A DNA stretch of 64,000 nucleotides from the NCBI RefSeq assembly GCF_005222815.1, contig NZ_STGB01000002.1, forward strand, positions 248,001-312,000, read 5' to 3'. This DNA is from Roseomonas sp. AR75 (lineage in GTDB: Bacteria > Pseudomonadota > Alphaproteobacteria > Acetobacterales > Acetobacteraceae). The position numbers were made by a program, and so were the translations under genes. The number at the start of each line of letters is the position of its first letter. The stretch's first letter is position 1. The notes beneath the pieces are model-generated. The model worked only from the letters and a program-made list of their open reading frames with translations. It made no database searches and was not told where the DNA came from. Of this stretch, positions 55,882-64,000 are shown in pieces.

Positions 55882-55947
55882 TCAGCCGCGTGACCGCGCC
55901 GCATTCCCCCTCACCCTCTGCCCCCACCCTGGGGCACACTCGCGGCC

Positions 55948-57324
55948 ATGAGCACGACGGAACAACCCTGGATCGGGCTTTTCGACCTGTTCCGGATCGG
56001 CGTCGGGCCGTCCAGCTCGCACACCGTGGGGCCCATGGTCGCGGCGGGGCATTTCGTCGCGGGGCTCGATCCGCAGGAACCCGTCGCGGCGATCCGGGTG
56101 GAGCTGTTCGGCTCGCTCGCCCTCACCGGCAAGGGCCACGCCACCGACAGCGCGGTGATCCTGGGGCTGGCCGGCGCGCGGCCGGATGCGCTCGATCCCG
56201 ACGAGGCGGCGTCTCTGGTCCAGGCGGTGCGGCAGACGCGCACGCTGACACTGCCGGGCGGCCACCGCATCCCCTTCGATCCCGAGTCCGACATCGTCTT
56301 CCGCCCGCGCGAGACGCTGCCGCTGCATCCGAATGCGCTGCGCATCACCGCGGGAACGGGCCAGCCGCGCGCCTACTACTCCGTCGGCGGCGGCTTCGTG
56401 CTGGACGAGGCGGGCCAGCCCCTCGCCGCCGCCGCGGCGGCGCAGCAGGCGCCGGTCCCCTACCCTTTCGCCGACGCCGCGGAACTGCTTGCGCGCGCCG
56501 ACCAGGCCGGGCTTTCCATCGCGGGGCTGATGCAGGCGAACGAGGCGGCGCTGCGCAGCCCCGCGGAGATCGAAGCCGGCATCGACCGCATCCGCGACGC
56601 CATGCAGGCCTGCATCGAGCGCGGCCTGCGCGGCAGCGGCGTGCTGCCGGGGTCGCTGCGCGTGCGCCGGCGCGCGCCGGATCTCTGGCGCCGGCTGGAA
56701 GCGAGGTCCGGCCGCAACGAGGCCGATCCGCTGCATGCGATGGACTGGGTGAACCTCTGGGCGCTGTCGGTGAACGAGGAGAACGCCGCCGGCGGGCGCG
56801 TGGTGACGGCGCCGACCAATGGCGCGGCGGGCATCGTGCCGGCGGTGCTGCGCTACTACGAGCGCTTCGTTCCGGGCGCGGATGCGGCGGGGGTGCGCGT
56901 CTTCCTGCTCGCCGCGGCCGCGATCGGCGCGATCATCAAGCGCAACGCCTCGATCTCCGGCGCGGAGGTGGGCTGCCAGGGGGAGGTCGGATCGGCCTGC
57001 GCCATGGCGGCGGCGGGGCTGGCGGCGGCGCTCGGCGGCAGCAACGCGCAGGTGGAGAACGCGGCGGAGATCGGGCTGGAGCACAATCTCGGGCTCACCT
57101 GCGATCCCGTCGCAGGCCTGGTGCAGATCCCCTGCATCGAGCGCAACGCCATCGCCTCGGTGAAGGCGATCAACGCCGCGCGGCTGGCGCTGCATGGCGA
57201 TGGATCGCATGTGGTGAGCCTGGATCAGGCGGTGGCGACGATGCGCCAGACCGGCCTCGACATGTCCCACAAATACAAGGAGACGTCGCTCGGCGGCCTG
57301 GCGGTGAACGTCATCGAGTGCTGA
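55948..57324 (+). CDS. sdaA: L-serine ammonia-lyase, iron-sulfur dependent, single chain
   Basis: Converts L-serine to pyruvate and ammonia. It has 458 residues starting [20 protein letters not shown]. The N-terminal SDH_beta part includes [20 protein letters not shown], and the alpha part has [20 protein letters not shown]. Cys residues for the [4Fe-4S] cluster lie in [24 protein letters not shown] and IPCIERN. Its stop directly abuts the stop of the convergent hydrolase gene. The upstream end of the region is the truncated integrase. Confidence 0.97.
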   Translation: MSTTEQPWIGLFDLFRIGVGPSSSHTVGPMVAAGHFVAGLDPQEPVAAIRVELFGSLALTGKGHATDSAVILGLAGARPDALDPDEAASLVQAVRQTRTLTLPGGHRIPFDPESDIVFRPRETLPLHPNALRITAGTGQPRAYYSVGGGFVLDEAGQPLAAAAAAQQAPVPYPFADAAELLARADQAGLSIAGLMQANEAALRSPAEIEAGIDRIRDAMQACIERGLRGSGVLPGSLRVRRRAPDLWRRLEARSGRNEADPLHAMDWVNLWALSVNEENAAGGRVVTAPTNGAAGIVPAVLRYYERFVPGADAAGVRVFLLAAAAIGAIIKRNASISGAEVGCQGEVGSACAMAAAGLAAALGGSNAQVENAAEIGLEHNLGLTCDPVAGLVQIPCIERNAIASVKAINAARLALHGDGSHVVSLDQAVATMRQTGLDMSHKYKETSLGGLAVNVIEC

Positions 57325-58266
57325 TCAGCCCGCGGGCGCGTCCGCCAGGAAGGCGCGCAGCGCGCGGGCGGAGGCTTCCGGCGCCTCCTCCATCGGCACA
57401 TGGCCGATGCCGGGCAGGATCACGGTACGCACGTCGGGCAGCGCGGCTTCGTAGTCGGCGGCGTGGGAGACGGGCACCGCACCGTCCTGCTCGCCCCACA
57501 GCAGCAGCACCGGCACGCGGATCGTCGCCAGGATCGGCTCGGGCGGCACCAGCCGCGTCTGCAGCACGCGGTCGAGGATGGCGCGACGCACGCCGGGCGC
57601 GAGCAGCATGGCGTGGTAGCGGTCCACCGTCTCGTCGGTCAGCGCGCCGGGCACGGCATAGGCGTTGCGCATCGTGCTGCGCAGCAGCGGCTTGGGCGCG
57701 GTGTAGGGCAGCAGCCGCATCAGCCACGGCACGCTCTCCGGGGCGTCGCCATAGCCGCGGCCGGGGCTCGCGAAGCCGTCCGGCGCCATGAGGACAAGCT
57801 TCGAGACGCGCGAAGGCTGCGCGGCGGCGAAGCGCCAGGCGATCCGCCCACCCATGGAGGAGCCGACCACCGCCGCCCGCGCGATGCCGAGGCGGTCCAT
57901 CAGCGCGGCGAGCACGGCGATGCTCCGCTCGTCGGTGTAGTCGCCGGTCGGGTCGGGGCCGGTCAGGCCGAAGCCCGGCAGGTCGAGCGAGACGATCCGG
58001 AAGCGGTCCTGCAGCAGCGCCGTCCACGCCTCCCAGGTGTGCAGGGAGGAGCCGAAGCCGTGGATCAGCAGCACCGCGGGGCCGTCGCGCGGCCCGGTGT
58101 CGCGGATGTGCAGCCGAACGCCCGCGACCTCCAGGAATTGCGAGGGCGGCGGCGCATAGCGCCGTTCCACGGCGTCGCGCGGCAGGTCGGGGTTATGGAG
58201 CCAGATCCCGCCCGCCAGCAGGATGAGGCCCAGCATCACGGCGAAGATCGTCACCCAGCGTCTCAT
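57325..58266 (-). CDS. Alpha/beta hydrolase, membrane-anchored
   Basis: It has 313 residues. An N-terminal hydrophobic anchor (WVTIFAVMLGLILLAGGIWL, about 4-23) is followed by the hydrolase fold: the oxyanion loop IHGFGSSLHTWEAW, the nucleophile elbow GSSMGG (Ser at about 140), the Asp in WGEQDGAVPV and the His in GIGHVPMEEAPE. The substrate is unknown. Its stop codon is the base triplet right after the sdaA stop, leaving no gap between the convergent genes. Confidence 0.9.
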   Translation of the reverse strand: MRRWVTIFAVMLGLILLAGGIWLHNPDLPRDAVERRYAPPPSQFLEVAGVRLHIRDTGPRDGPAVLLIHGFGSSLHTWEAWTALLQDRFRIVSLDLPGFGLTGPDPTGDYTDERSIAVLAALMDRLGIARAAVVGSSMGGRIAWRFAAAQPSRVSKLVLMAPDGFASPGRGYGDAPESVPWLMRLLPYTAPKPLLRSTMRNAYAVPGALTDETVDRYHAMLLAPGVRRAILDRVLQTRLVPPEPILATIRVPVLLLWGEQDGAVPVSHAADYEAALPDVRTVILPGIGHVPMEEAPEASARALRAFLADAPAG

Positions 58267-58400
58267 TCATGCCCTTCCGGCGCCGCGTGCCTCGCGGGCC
58301 GCGCAGGGCATATGCGAGCGGCGGCATCGTCTGTCACCCGGCGAACCGGTCCGCGCGGCGGGCTTCGGCCGGCGGCCGCCGCGATACGCGATGCGGGGGA

Positions 58401-61400
58401 CTACGCCACGATCACCAGATCGGTGTCCGCAAGCGTCGGCCTGCTGTCGAGCGTGGCGATCGCCACCGCGGCGATCCCTCCCGTGCCGTCGGCATCCCAT
58501 TCCAGCACGCCGGTCGCCTTGGTGTAGATGAACTGGGCGACCGCGCCGGCCGGCGCATTCTGGGAGAGCGTGACCGACGCCAGGCCACCGAAGCCGCTCG
58601 CGAGGAAGGCCAGCTTGTCCTCCGCCGGGCGGAAATCCACGACCCTGTCCCCGCCCTCCAGCGGGCTCAGCCAGAGGAATTGATCCAGCCCACCGCTGCC
58701 GGTGAGCGTATCCGCGCCGGACCCGCCTTCCAGCGTGTCGCCCGCCTGGCCGCCGGACAGCCGATCATGCCCGCCCAGGCCGCGCAGATGGTTCGCGCCG
58801 CCATTGCCGGTCAGCACGTTGTCCAGCGCATTGCCCGTGCCCGAGAGGTCGCCGCTGCCGAGCAGCGTCAGGTTCTCCACGGCGCCGGGCAAGGTGTAGC
58901 TGATGGCGCTCAGCACCGTGTCGATGCCGGAGCCGACCAGTTCGATGATCAGGTCGAGGTCGCCGATCAGGTAGGTGTCGTCGCCATTCCCGCCGTCGAG
59001 ACGGTCGACGCCCTCACCGCCCACCAGGCTGTCGGCGCCTTCGCCGCCCTGCAGCGTGTCGTTGCCGACGCCGCCATTCAGCGTGTCGTTGCCATCGTAG
59101 CCCAGCAGGCGATTGTTGCCGACATTGCCGAGGATGAAGTTGTGCTCCGCATTGCCGTCGCCCCGCACATTCGCGGTGCCGTTGAAGCGCAACACCTCGA
59201 TGTGGTCGGGCAGGGCGAAGGTGGCGTTGGCGATCACCGTGTCGTTGCCGCCGCCCGCCTGCTCGATCAGCAGGTCGGTGGCGTCGATCAGATAGAGGTC
59301 GTTGCCGCCGCCGCCGATCAGCGTGTCCGCGCGCCCGCCACCGAGCAGCGTGTTCGCCGCGCCATTGCCGGTGACGACGTTGTTGAGGTTGTTGCCGGTG
59401 CCGTCGATCGCGGCGTCGCCGGTCAGCACCAGGTCCTCGAGATGCGCGCCGAGCGTCCAGCTGATGGAGGAATGCACGGTGTCGGCGCCGCCGGTGCGTG
59501 TCTCGGCGATGCGGTCTGCCGGGTCCTCCACGCCATAGGCGTCGTTGCCGGCGCCGCCCACCAGGCTGTCCGCGCCCGCGCCGCCATCAAGACTGTCATT
59601 GCCGATGCCGCCGGCGAGCGTGTCGTTGTCGGCACCGCCGGAGAGCGTGTCGTCGCCCGCGCCGCCAAGCAGGCGATCATTGCCGGCCAGGCCAAGCACC
59701 GCGTCGTCGCCGGCGAGCGCATCGATCGTGTCGGCCGTTGCCGTGCCTTCCAGCGCATCGTCGCCGGCGGTGGGCCAATTGGTCCCGATCAGCGTGTCCG
59801 CGAAGACGAGCAACTCGATGCCGAGCAGCGTGTCCGCGCCCTCCGGCGAGCCTGCGCGGAGGTCCGTCACCGCCAGGCCGCCGCCGGCAAGCAGGGAGAT
59901 CGCGTAGTCGGCCTGCGTGCCGCCGAACACCGCGGTGTCAAATCCCTCGCCGCCGTCAAGCCGGTCGCTGCCGTTGCCACCCGCGAGGCGGTCATCGCCC
60001 GTGCCGCCCAGCAGCGTGTCGGATCCGGCGTCACCGGTCAGCGTGTCGGCCTCGCCGCCGCCATCGAGCCGGTCGTTGTCGATCCCGCCGGCCAGGAGAT
60101 CGCCGCCGAGCCCACCGCCGACGTCGAGGCGTTCGAATCCCGAGAAGGCGATATGGACAGCGGCGCCGCGCCGGATCTGCCCGTTCGCGGCATCGAGCAC
60201 CAGCGCCACCGTCTCGGCGGAGAGCGAGACGACCAGCGTGTCGAGCCCGTCGCCACCCTGGGCGCTGCCGCCGCCGCTGCCGAGGTCCACGAGGTCGTCC
60301 CCCGCCCCGGCATTCACCGTGTCGTTGCCCGCGCCGGTGCTGATGCTGTCGGCGCCGCTGCCGGTGCGGATGTTGTCCGCGCCGCTGCCGGTGGCGAGCT
60401 GGAACCGCTCCACGCCGCTGAAGAAGGTGTAGCGCCCGAAATCCTGGAAGACGCGGCCGGCATAGCCGCCGCTGACCGTGTCCGCCGCGAAGTCGCCATT
60501 GCCGGTGCCGAGAAACACAGCGCCCGTCGCACTGCCATAATCCAGCACCAGCAGGTCGTCGCCCGCGCCCGCCGCCCAGCTGTCCAGGCCGACACCGCCG
60601 CGGAAGGTGTCGTTGCCGCCGAACGTCGTGATGACATCGTTGAACACGACGCTGGCCGAGGTGGTGATGTCGCGCGCGCCGTCGCCGAGCCAGCGCAGGT
60701 TCACCCCCTCCACGTCGCGCAGCTGCAGCGAGCCGAGGTCCTGCCATTCGTCGCTCGCCAGGTCGAGCGCGCGCGCCGCGTCGCCGCCCTCGACGGTGGC
60801 GGCCAGGTAGTCGCTGCCTGCACCCGCATCGACGGTATCCGCGCCGGTCAGCGGATTGATCGTGTCGTTGCCGTTGCCGCTGCTGATGCTGTCCGCGCCG
60901 TCCCCGGTGCGGATGTTGTCCGCGCCGCTGCCGGTGGCGAGGTGGAACCGCTCCACGCCGCTGAAGAAGGTGTAGCGGCCGAAATCCTGGAAGACACGCC
61001 CGGCATAGCCGCCATTCGTGGCATCCGCGCCGAAGTCACCATTGCCGGTGCCAAGGAAGACGCTGCCCGCGGCGCTGCCATAGTCCAGCACCAGCAGGTC
61101 CTCGCCCTCGCCCGCCGCCCAGCTGTCCAGGCCGACGCCGCCGCGGAAGGTGTCGTCGCCGCCGAAGGTCGTGATGACGTCGTTGAACACGACGCTGGCC
61201 GAGGTCGTGATGTCGCGCGCGCCGTCGTTGAGCCAGCGCAGGGTCACGCCTTCCACGTCGCGCAGCTGCAGCGAGCCGAGGTCCTGCCATTCGTCGCTCG
61301 CCAGGTCGAGCACGCGCCCCGCCTCGCCGCCCTCGACGGTGGCGGCCAGGTAGTCGCTGCCTGCACCCGCATCGACGGTATCCGCGCCGGTCAGCGGATT

Positions 61401-64000
61401 GATCGTGTCGTTGCCGTTGCCGCCGCCGATGCTGTCCGCGCCATCGCCGGTGCGGATATTGTCCGCGCCGCTGCCGGTGATCAGGTGGAACCGCTCCACG
61501 CCGCTGAACCAGGTGTAGCGGCCGAAATCCTGAAAGACGCGCCCGGCATAGCCGCCATTCGTGGCATCCACGCCGAAGTCGCCGTTGCCGGTGCCAAGGA
61601 AGACGCTGCCCGCGGCGCTGCCGTAGTCCAGCACCAGCAGGTCCTCGCCCTCGCCCGCCGCCCAGCTGTCCTCGCCGAGACCGCCGCGGAAGGTATCGTC
61701 GCCGCCGAAGGTGGTGATGACGTCGTTGAACACGACGCTGGCCGAGGTGGTGATGGCGCGCGCGCCGTCGCCGAGCCAGCGGAGATTCACGCCCTCCGCG
61801 TCGCGCATCTGCAGCGAGCCGAGGTCCTGCCACTCGTCGCTGTCGAGAACGAGGCTGCGCCCAGCCTCGCCGCCCTCTACCGTGGCGCGCAGGTAGTCAC
61901 TGCCGCCGCCGGCATCCACGGTGTCGGCGCCGATTCCGCTGTTGATCGTGTCGTTGCCGCTGCCGGTGCCGATGCTGTCCGCGCCATCGCCGGTGCGGAT
62001 ATTGTCCGCGCCGCTGCCGGTGATCAGGTGGAACCGCTCCACGCCGCTGAACCAGGTGTAGCGGCCGAAATCCTGGAAGACACGCCCGGCATAGCCGCCA
62101 TTCGTGGCATCTACGCCGAAGTCGCCGTTGCCGGTGCCAAGGAAGACGGGGCTCGTCGCGCTGCCGTAGTCCAGCACCAGCAGGTCGTCGCCCGCGCCGG
62201 CCGCCCAGCTGTCCTCGCCGAGACCGCCGCGGAAGGTATCGTCGCCGCCGAAGGTGGTGATGATGTCGTTGAACACGACGCTGGCCGAGGTGGCGATCTC
62301 GCGCGTACCGTCGCCGAGCCAGCGCAGGGTCACGCCTTCCACGTCGCGCAGTTGCAGCGAGCCGAGGTCCTGCCACTCGTCGCTCACCAGATCGAGCGCG
62401 CGCGCCGCGTCGCCACCCTCGACGGTGGCGGCCAGGTAGTCGCTGCCTGCACCCGCATCGACGGTATCTGCGCCGGTCAGCGGACTGATCGTGTCATTGC
62501 CGTTGCCGGTCGCGATGCTGTCGTCACCATCGCCGGTGCGGATGTTGTCCGCGCCGCTGCCGGTGGTGAGCTGGAAGCGGTCCACGCCGCTGAAGGAGGT
62601 GTAGCGCCCGAAATCCTGGAACACGCGGCCGGCAGAGCCGCCGCTGACCGTGTCCGCCGCGAAGTCGCCATTGCCGGTGCCGAGGAAGACGCTGCCCGCG
62701 GCGCTGCCATAATCCAGCACCAGCAGGTCGTCGCCCGCGCCCGCCGCCCAGCTGTCCAGGCCGACACCGCCGCGGAAGGTGTCGTCGCCGCCGAAGGTCG
62801 TGATGATGTCGTTGAACACGACGCTGGCCGAGGTGGTGATGTCGCGCGCGCCGTCGCCGAGCCAGCGCAGGGTCACCCCCTCCACGTCGCGCAGCTGCAG
62901 CGAGCCGAGGTCCTGCCACTCGTCGCTCGCCAGGTCGAGCGCGCGCGCCGCGTCGCCGCCCTCGACGGTGGCGGCCAGGTAGTCGCTGCCTGCACCCGCA
63001 TCGACGGTATCCGCGCCGGTCAGCGGATTGATCGTGTCGTTGCCGTTGCCGCTGCTGATGCTGTCCGCGCCGTCCCCGGTGCGGATGTTGTCCGCGCCGC
63101 TGCCGGTGGCGAGGTGGAACCGCTCCACGCCGCTGAAGAAGGTGTAGCGGCCGAAATCCTGGAAGACACGCCCGGCATAGCCGCCGCTGACCGTGTCCGC
63201 CGCGAAGTCGCCATTGCCGGTGCCGAGGAACACAGCGCCCGTCGCGCTGCCATAATCCAGCACCAGCAGGTCGTCGCCCGCGCCCGCCGCCCAGCTGTCC
63301 AGGCCGACGCCGCCGCGGAAGGTATCGTCGCCGCCGAAGGTGGTGATGACATCGTTGAACACGACGCTGGCCGAGGTGGTGATGTCGCGCGCGCCGTCGT
63401 TGAGCCAGCGGAGATTCACGCCCTCCGCGTCGCGCATCTGCAGCGAGCCGAGGTCCTGCCACTCGTCGCTCGCCAGGTCGAGCACGCGCGCCGCATCGCC
63501 GCCCTCGACGGTGGCGGCCAGGTAGTCGCTGCCTGCGCCGGCATCCACCGTGTCGGCGCCGGTGCCGACATTGATCGTGTCGTTGCCGTTGCCGCTGCTG
63601 ATGCTGTCCGCGCCGTCCCCGGTACGGATGTTGTCCGCGCCGCTGCCGGTCGCGAGCGAGAAGGCCTCGACGCCCGTGAAGCTCGTGTAGCGCCCGAAAT
63701 CCTGGAAGACGCGGCCAGCATAGCCGCCGTTCACGGCATCTACGCCGAAGTCGCCATTGCCGGTGCCGAGGAAGACGCTGCCCGTGGCGTTGCCGTAGTC
63801 TACCACCAGGCGGTCGCTGCCCGGGCCGCCATGCACCGTGTCGAGCCCCGCCGTGGTGGCGAGCGTGTCGTTGCCCTCGCGCCCCTCCAGACGGTTGTTC
63901 GACGCGTTGTCGGTGATCAGGTTGTCCCGCGCATTGCCGAGCACGTTGCGCGCGCCGGTGACGACGAGAACGAAATCCTCGATCTCCGCCGCGCCGTTCA
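58401..64000 (-). CDS. Giant RTX repeat protein, C-terminal 1866 residues (5' end outside window)
   Basis: The frame is open to the window edge, so the gene starts beyond 64000. Upstream of residue MLGNARDNL the same frame continues with NGAAEIEDFVLVVTGARNV. Seven tandem 181-residue units (about 60330-63806) share FLGTGNGDF, GRVFQDFGRYT, SGADNIRTG and SASVVFNDVITTFGGDDTFR. Classic RTX nonapeptides (GGxGxDxLx) fill 58700-60300. The last ~150 residues, VVDFRPAEDKLAFLASGFGG onward, resemble the serralysin C-terminal/type I secretion region. Probably a calcium-dependent surface adhesin or S-layer-like protein; no enzymatic domain is seen. No exporter genes in the window. Confidence 0.88.
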   Translation of the reverse strand, partial: NGAAEIEDFVLVVTGARNVLGNARDNLITDNASNNRLEGREGNDTLATTAGLDTVHGGPGSDRLVVDYGNATGSVFLGTGNGDFGVDAVNGGYAGRVFQDFGRYTSFTGVEAFSLATGSGADNIRTGDGADSISSGNGNDTINVGTGADTVDAGAGSDYLAATVEGGDAARVLDLASDEWQDLGSLQMRDAEGVNLRWLNDGARDITTSASVVFNDVITTFGGDDTFRGGVGLDSWAAGAGDDLLVLDYGSATGAVFLGTGNGDFAADTVSGGYAGRVFQDFGRYTFFSGVERFHLATGSGADNIRTGDGADSISSGNGNDTINPLTGADTVDAGAGSDYLAATVEGGDAARALDLASDEWQDLGSLQLRDVEGVTLRWLGDGARDITTSASVVFNDIITTFGGDDTFRGGVGLDSWAAGAGDDLLVLDYGSAAGSVFLGTGNGDFAADTVSGGSAGRVFQDFGRYTSFSGVDRFQLTTGSGADNIRTGDGDDSIATGNGNDTISPLTGADTVDAGAGSDYLAATVEGGDAARALDLVSDEWQDLGSLQLRDVEGVTLRWLGDGTREIATSASVVFNDIITTFGGDDTFRGGLGEDSWAAGAGDDLLVLDYGSATSPVFLGTGNGDFGVDATNGGYAGRVFQDFGRYTWFSGVERFHLITGSGADNIRTGDGADSIGTGSGNDTINSGIGADTVDAGGGSDYLRATVEGGEAGRSLVLDSDEWQDLGSLQMRDAEGVNLRWLGDGARAITTSASVVFNDVITTFGGDDTFRGGLGEDSWAAGEGEDLLVLDYGSAAGSVFLGTGNGDFGVDATNGGYAGRVFQDFGRYTWFSGVERFHLITGSGADNIRTGDGADSIGGGNGNDTINPLTGADTVDAGAGSDYLAATVEGGEAGRVLDLASDEWQDLGSLQLRDVEGVTLRWLNDGARDITTSASVVFNDVITTFGGDDTFRGGVGLDSWAAGEGEDLLVLDYGSAAGSVFLGTGNGDFGADATNGGYAGRVFQDFGRYTFFSGVERFHLATGSGADNIRTGDGADSISSGNGNDTINPLTGADTVDAGAGSDYLAATVEGGDAARALDLASDEWQDLGSLQLRDVEGVNLRWLGDGARDITTSASVVFNDVITTFGGNDTFRGGVGLDSWAAGAGDDLLVLDYGSATGAVFLGTGNGDFAADTVSGGYAGRVFQDFGRYTFFSGVERFQLATGSGADNIRTGSGADSISTGAGNDTVNAGAGDDLVDLGSGGGSAQGGDGLDTLVVSLSAETVALVLDAANGQIRRGAAVHIAFSGFERLDVGGGLGGDLLAGGIDNDRLDGGGEADTLTGDAGSDTLLGGTGDDRLAGGNGSDRLDGGEGFDTAVFGGTQADYAISLLAGGGLAVTDLRAGSPEGADTLLGIELLVFADTLIGTNWPTAGDDALEGTATADTIDALAGDDAVLGLAGNDRLLGGAGDDTLSGGADNDTLAGGIGNDSLDGGAGADSLVGGAGNDAYGVEDPADRIAETRTGGADTVHSSISWTLGAHLEDLVLTGDAAIDGTGNNLNNVVTGNGAANTLLGGGRADTLIGGGGNDLYLIDATDLLIEQAGGGNDTVIANATFALPDHIEVLRFNGTANVRGDGNAEHNFILGNVGNNRLLGYDGNDTLNGGVGNDTLQGGEGADSLVGGEGVDRLDGGNGDDTYLIGDLDLIIELVGSGIDTVLSAISYTLPGAVENLTLLGSGDLSGTGNALDNVLTGNGGANHLRGLGGHDRLSGGQAGDTLEGGSGADTLTGSGGLDQFLWLSPLEGGDRVVDFRPAEDKLAFLASGFGGLASVTLSQNAPAGAVAQFIYTKATGVLEWDADGTGGIAAVAIATLDSRPTLADTDLVIVA
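60330..63806 (-). repeat. Seven tandem 543-bp coding repeats in the giant RTX gene
   Basis: The SASVVFND segment recurs at 63361, 62818, 62275, 61732, 61189 and 60646, each step exactly 543 bp (181 codons), and GNGDF occurs seven times. Units differ at a few fixed positions (GVDATNGG or AADTVSGG; FHL or FQL; ISSGNGND or IGTGSGND), giving a mosaic pattern that suggests recombination between copies. Confidence 0.93.

Noticed and set aside
60330..63806. Assembly artefact as explanation for the 543-bp repeats
   Set aside because: Units carry distinct substitutions in a mosaic pattern and keep one open frame, which argues for real copies, though copy number could still be compressed.

Overview
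The window is about 70% GC. Its gene content points to an alphaproteobacterium of the Rhodospirillales, probably Acetobacteraceae (Roseomonas-like). The basis is the tRNA-Tyr/tRNA-Gly/tuf and tRNA-Trp/secE/nusG/rplKAJL/rpoB order, a PhyR-NepR-EcfG stress locus and a HWE-kinase phytochrome. The family-level placement is inference.

Positions 1-17100 hold the translation/transcription core on the minus strand: rlmB (divergent), tRNA-Tyr, tRNA-Gly, tuf, tRNA-Trp, secE, nusG, rplK, rplA, rplJ, rplL and rpoB, which is cut by the window edge. Two foreign blocks interrupt it. Between tuf and tRNA-Trp sits a probable glycan block: a cytidylyltransferase-RraA fusion, a TylF-like methyltransferase, an unrecognised 516-residue protein and an RDD membrane protein. 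Between nusG and rplK sit a bacteriophytochrome histidine kinase and a DUF2062 membrane protein, closed by a terminator-like hairpin.

Positions 17100-23700 hold envelope/stress-type secreted proteins (PepSY-like, YflT-like, glycine zipper), CYTH and uvrB. Positions 23800-35800 hold an RTX protein, a COG2836 membrane protein behind an FNR-like box, rlpA, and a Liv-type ABC transporter flanked by a ThDP enzyme and a PaaK-like ligase, which suggests uptake and activation of an organic acid. Positions 35800-39600 hold two PRC-barrel proteins and three secreted paralogues sharing an RGYRxGRxxE motif. leuA follows, preceded by a Leu-rich leader peptide and hairpins.

Positions 41500-47700 hold a PEP-CTERM protein and the general stress response locus (nepR, two ECF sigma factors, phyR). 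Several EcfG-like promoters lie before small stress or envelope genes. An SbmA/YddA-type ABC protein is next. Positions 47900-53500 are the rod-shape operon mreB-mreC-mreD-mrdA-rodA, followed by tRNA-Lys. A lower-GC island (about 53700-55900) follows the tRNA and carries an unknown gene coupled to an Xre-ImmA gene, plus an integrase remnant. The window ends with sdaA, an alpha/beta hydrolase and part of a giant RTX protein containing seven tandem 181-residue repeats.

A GC-rich palindromic element recurs at least eight times, mostly between genes but also inside rlmB and at the end of the 516-residue gene. All promoter, terminator and attenuator calls are pattern readings by eye and are untested.
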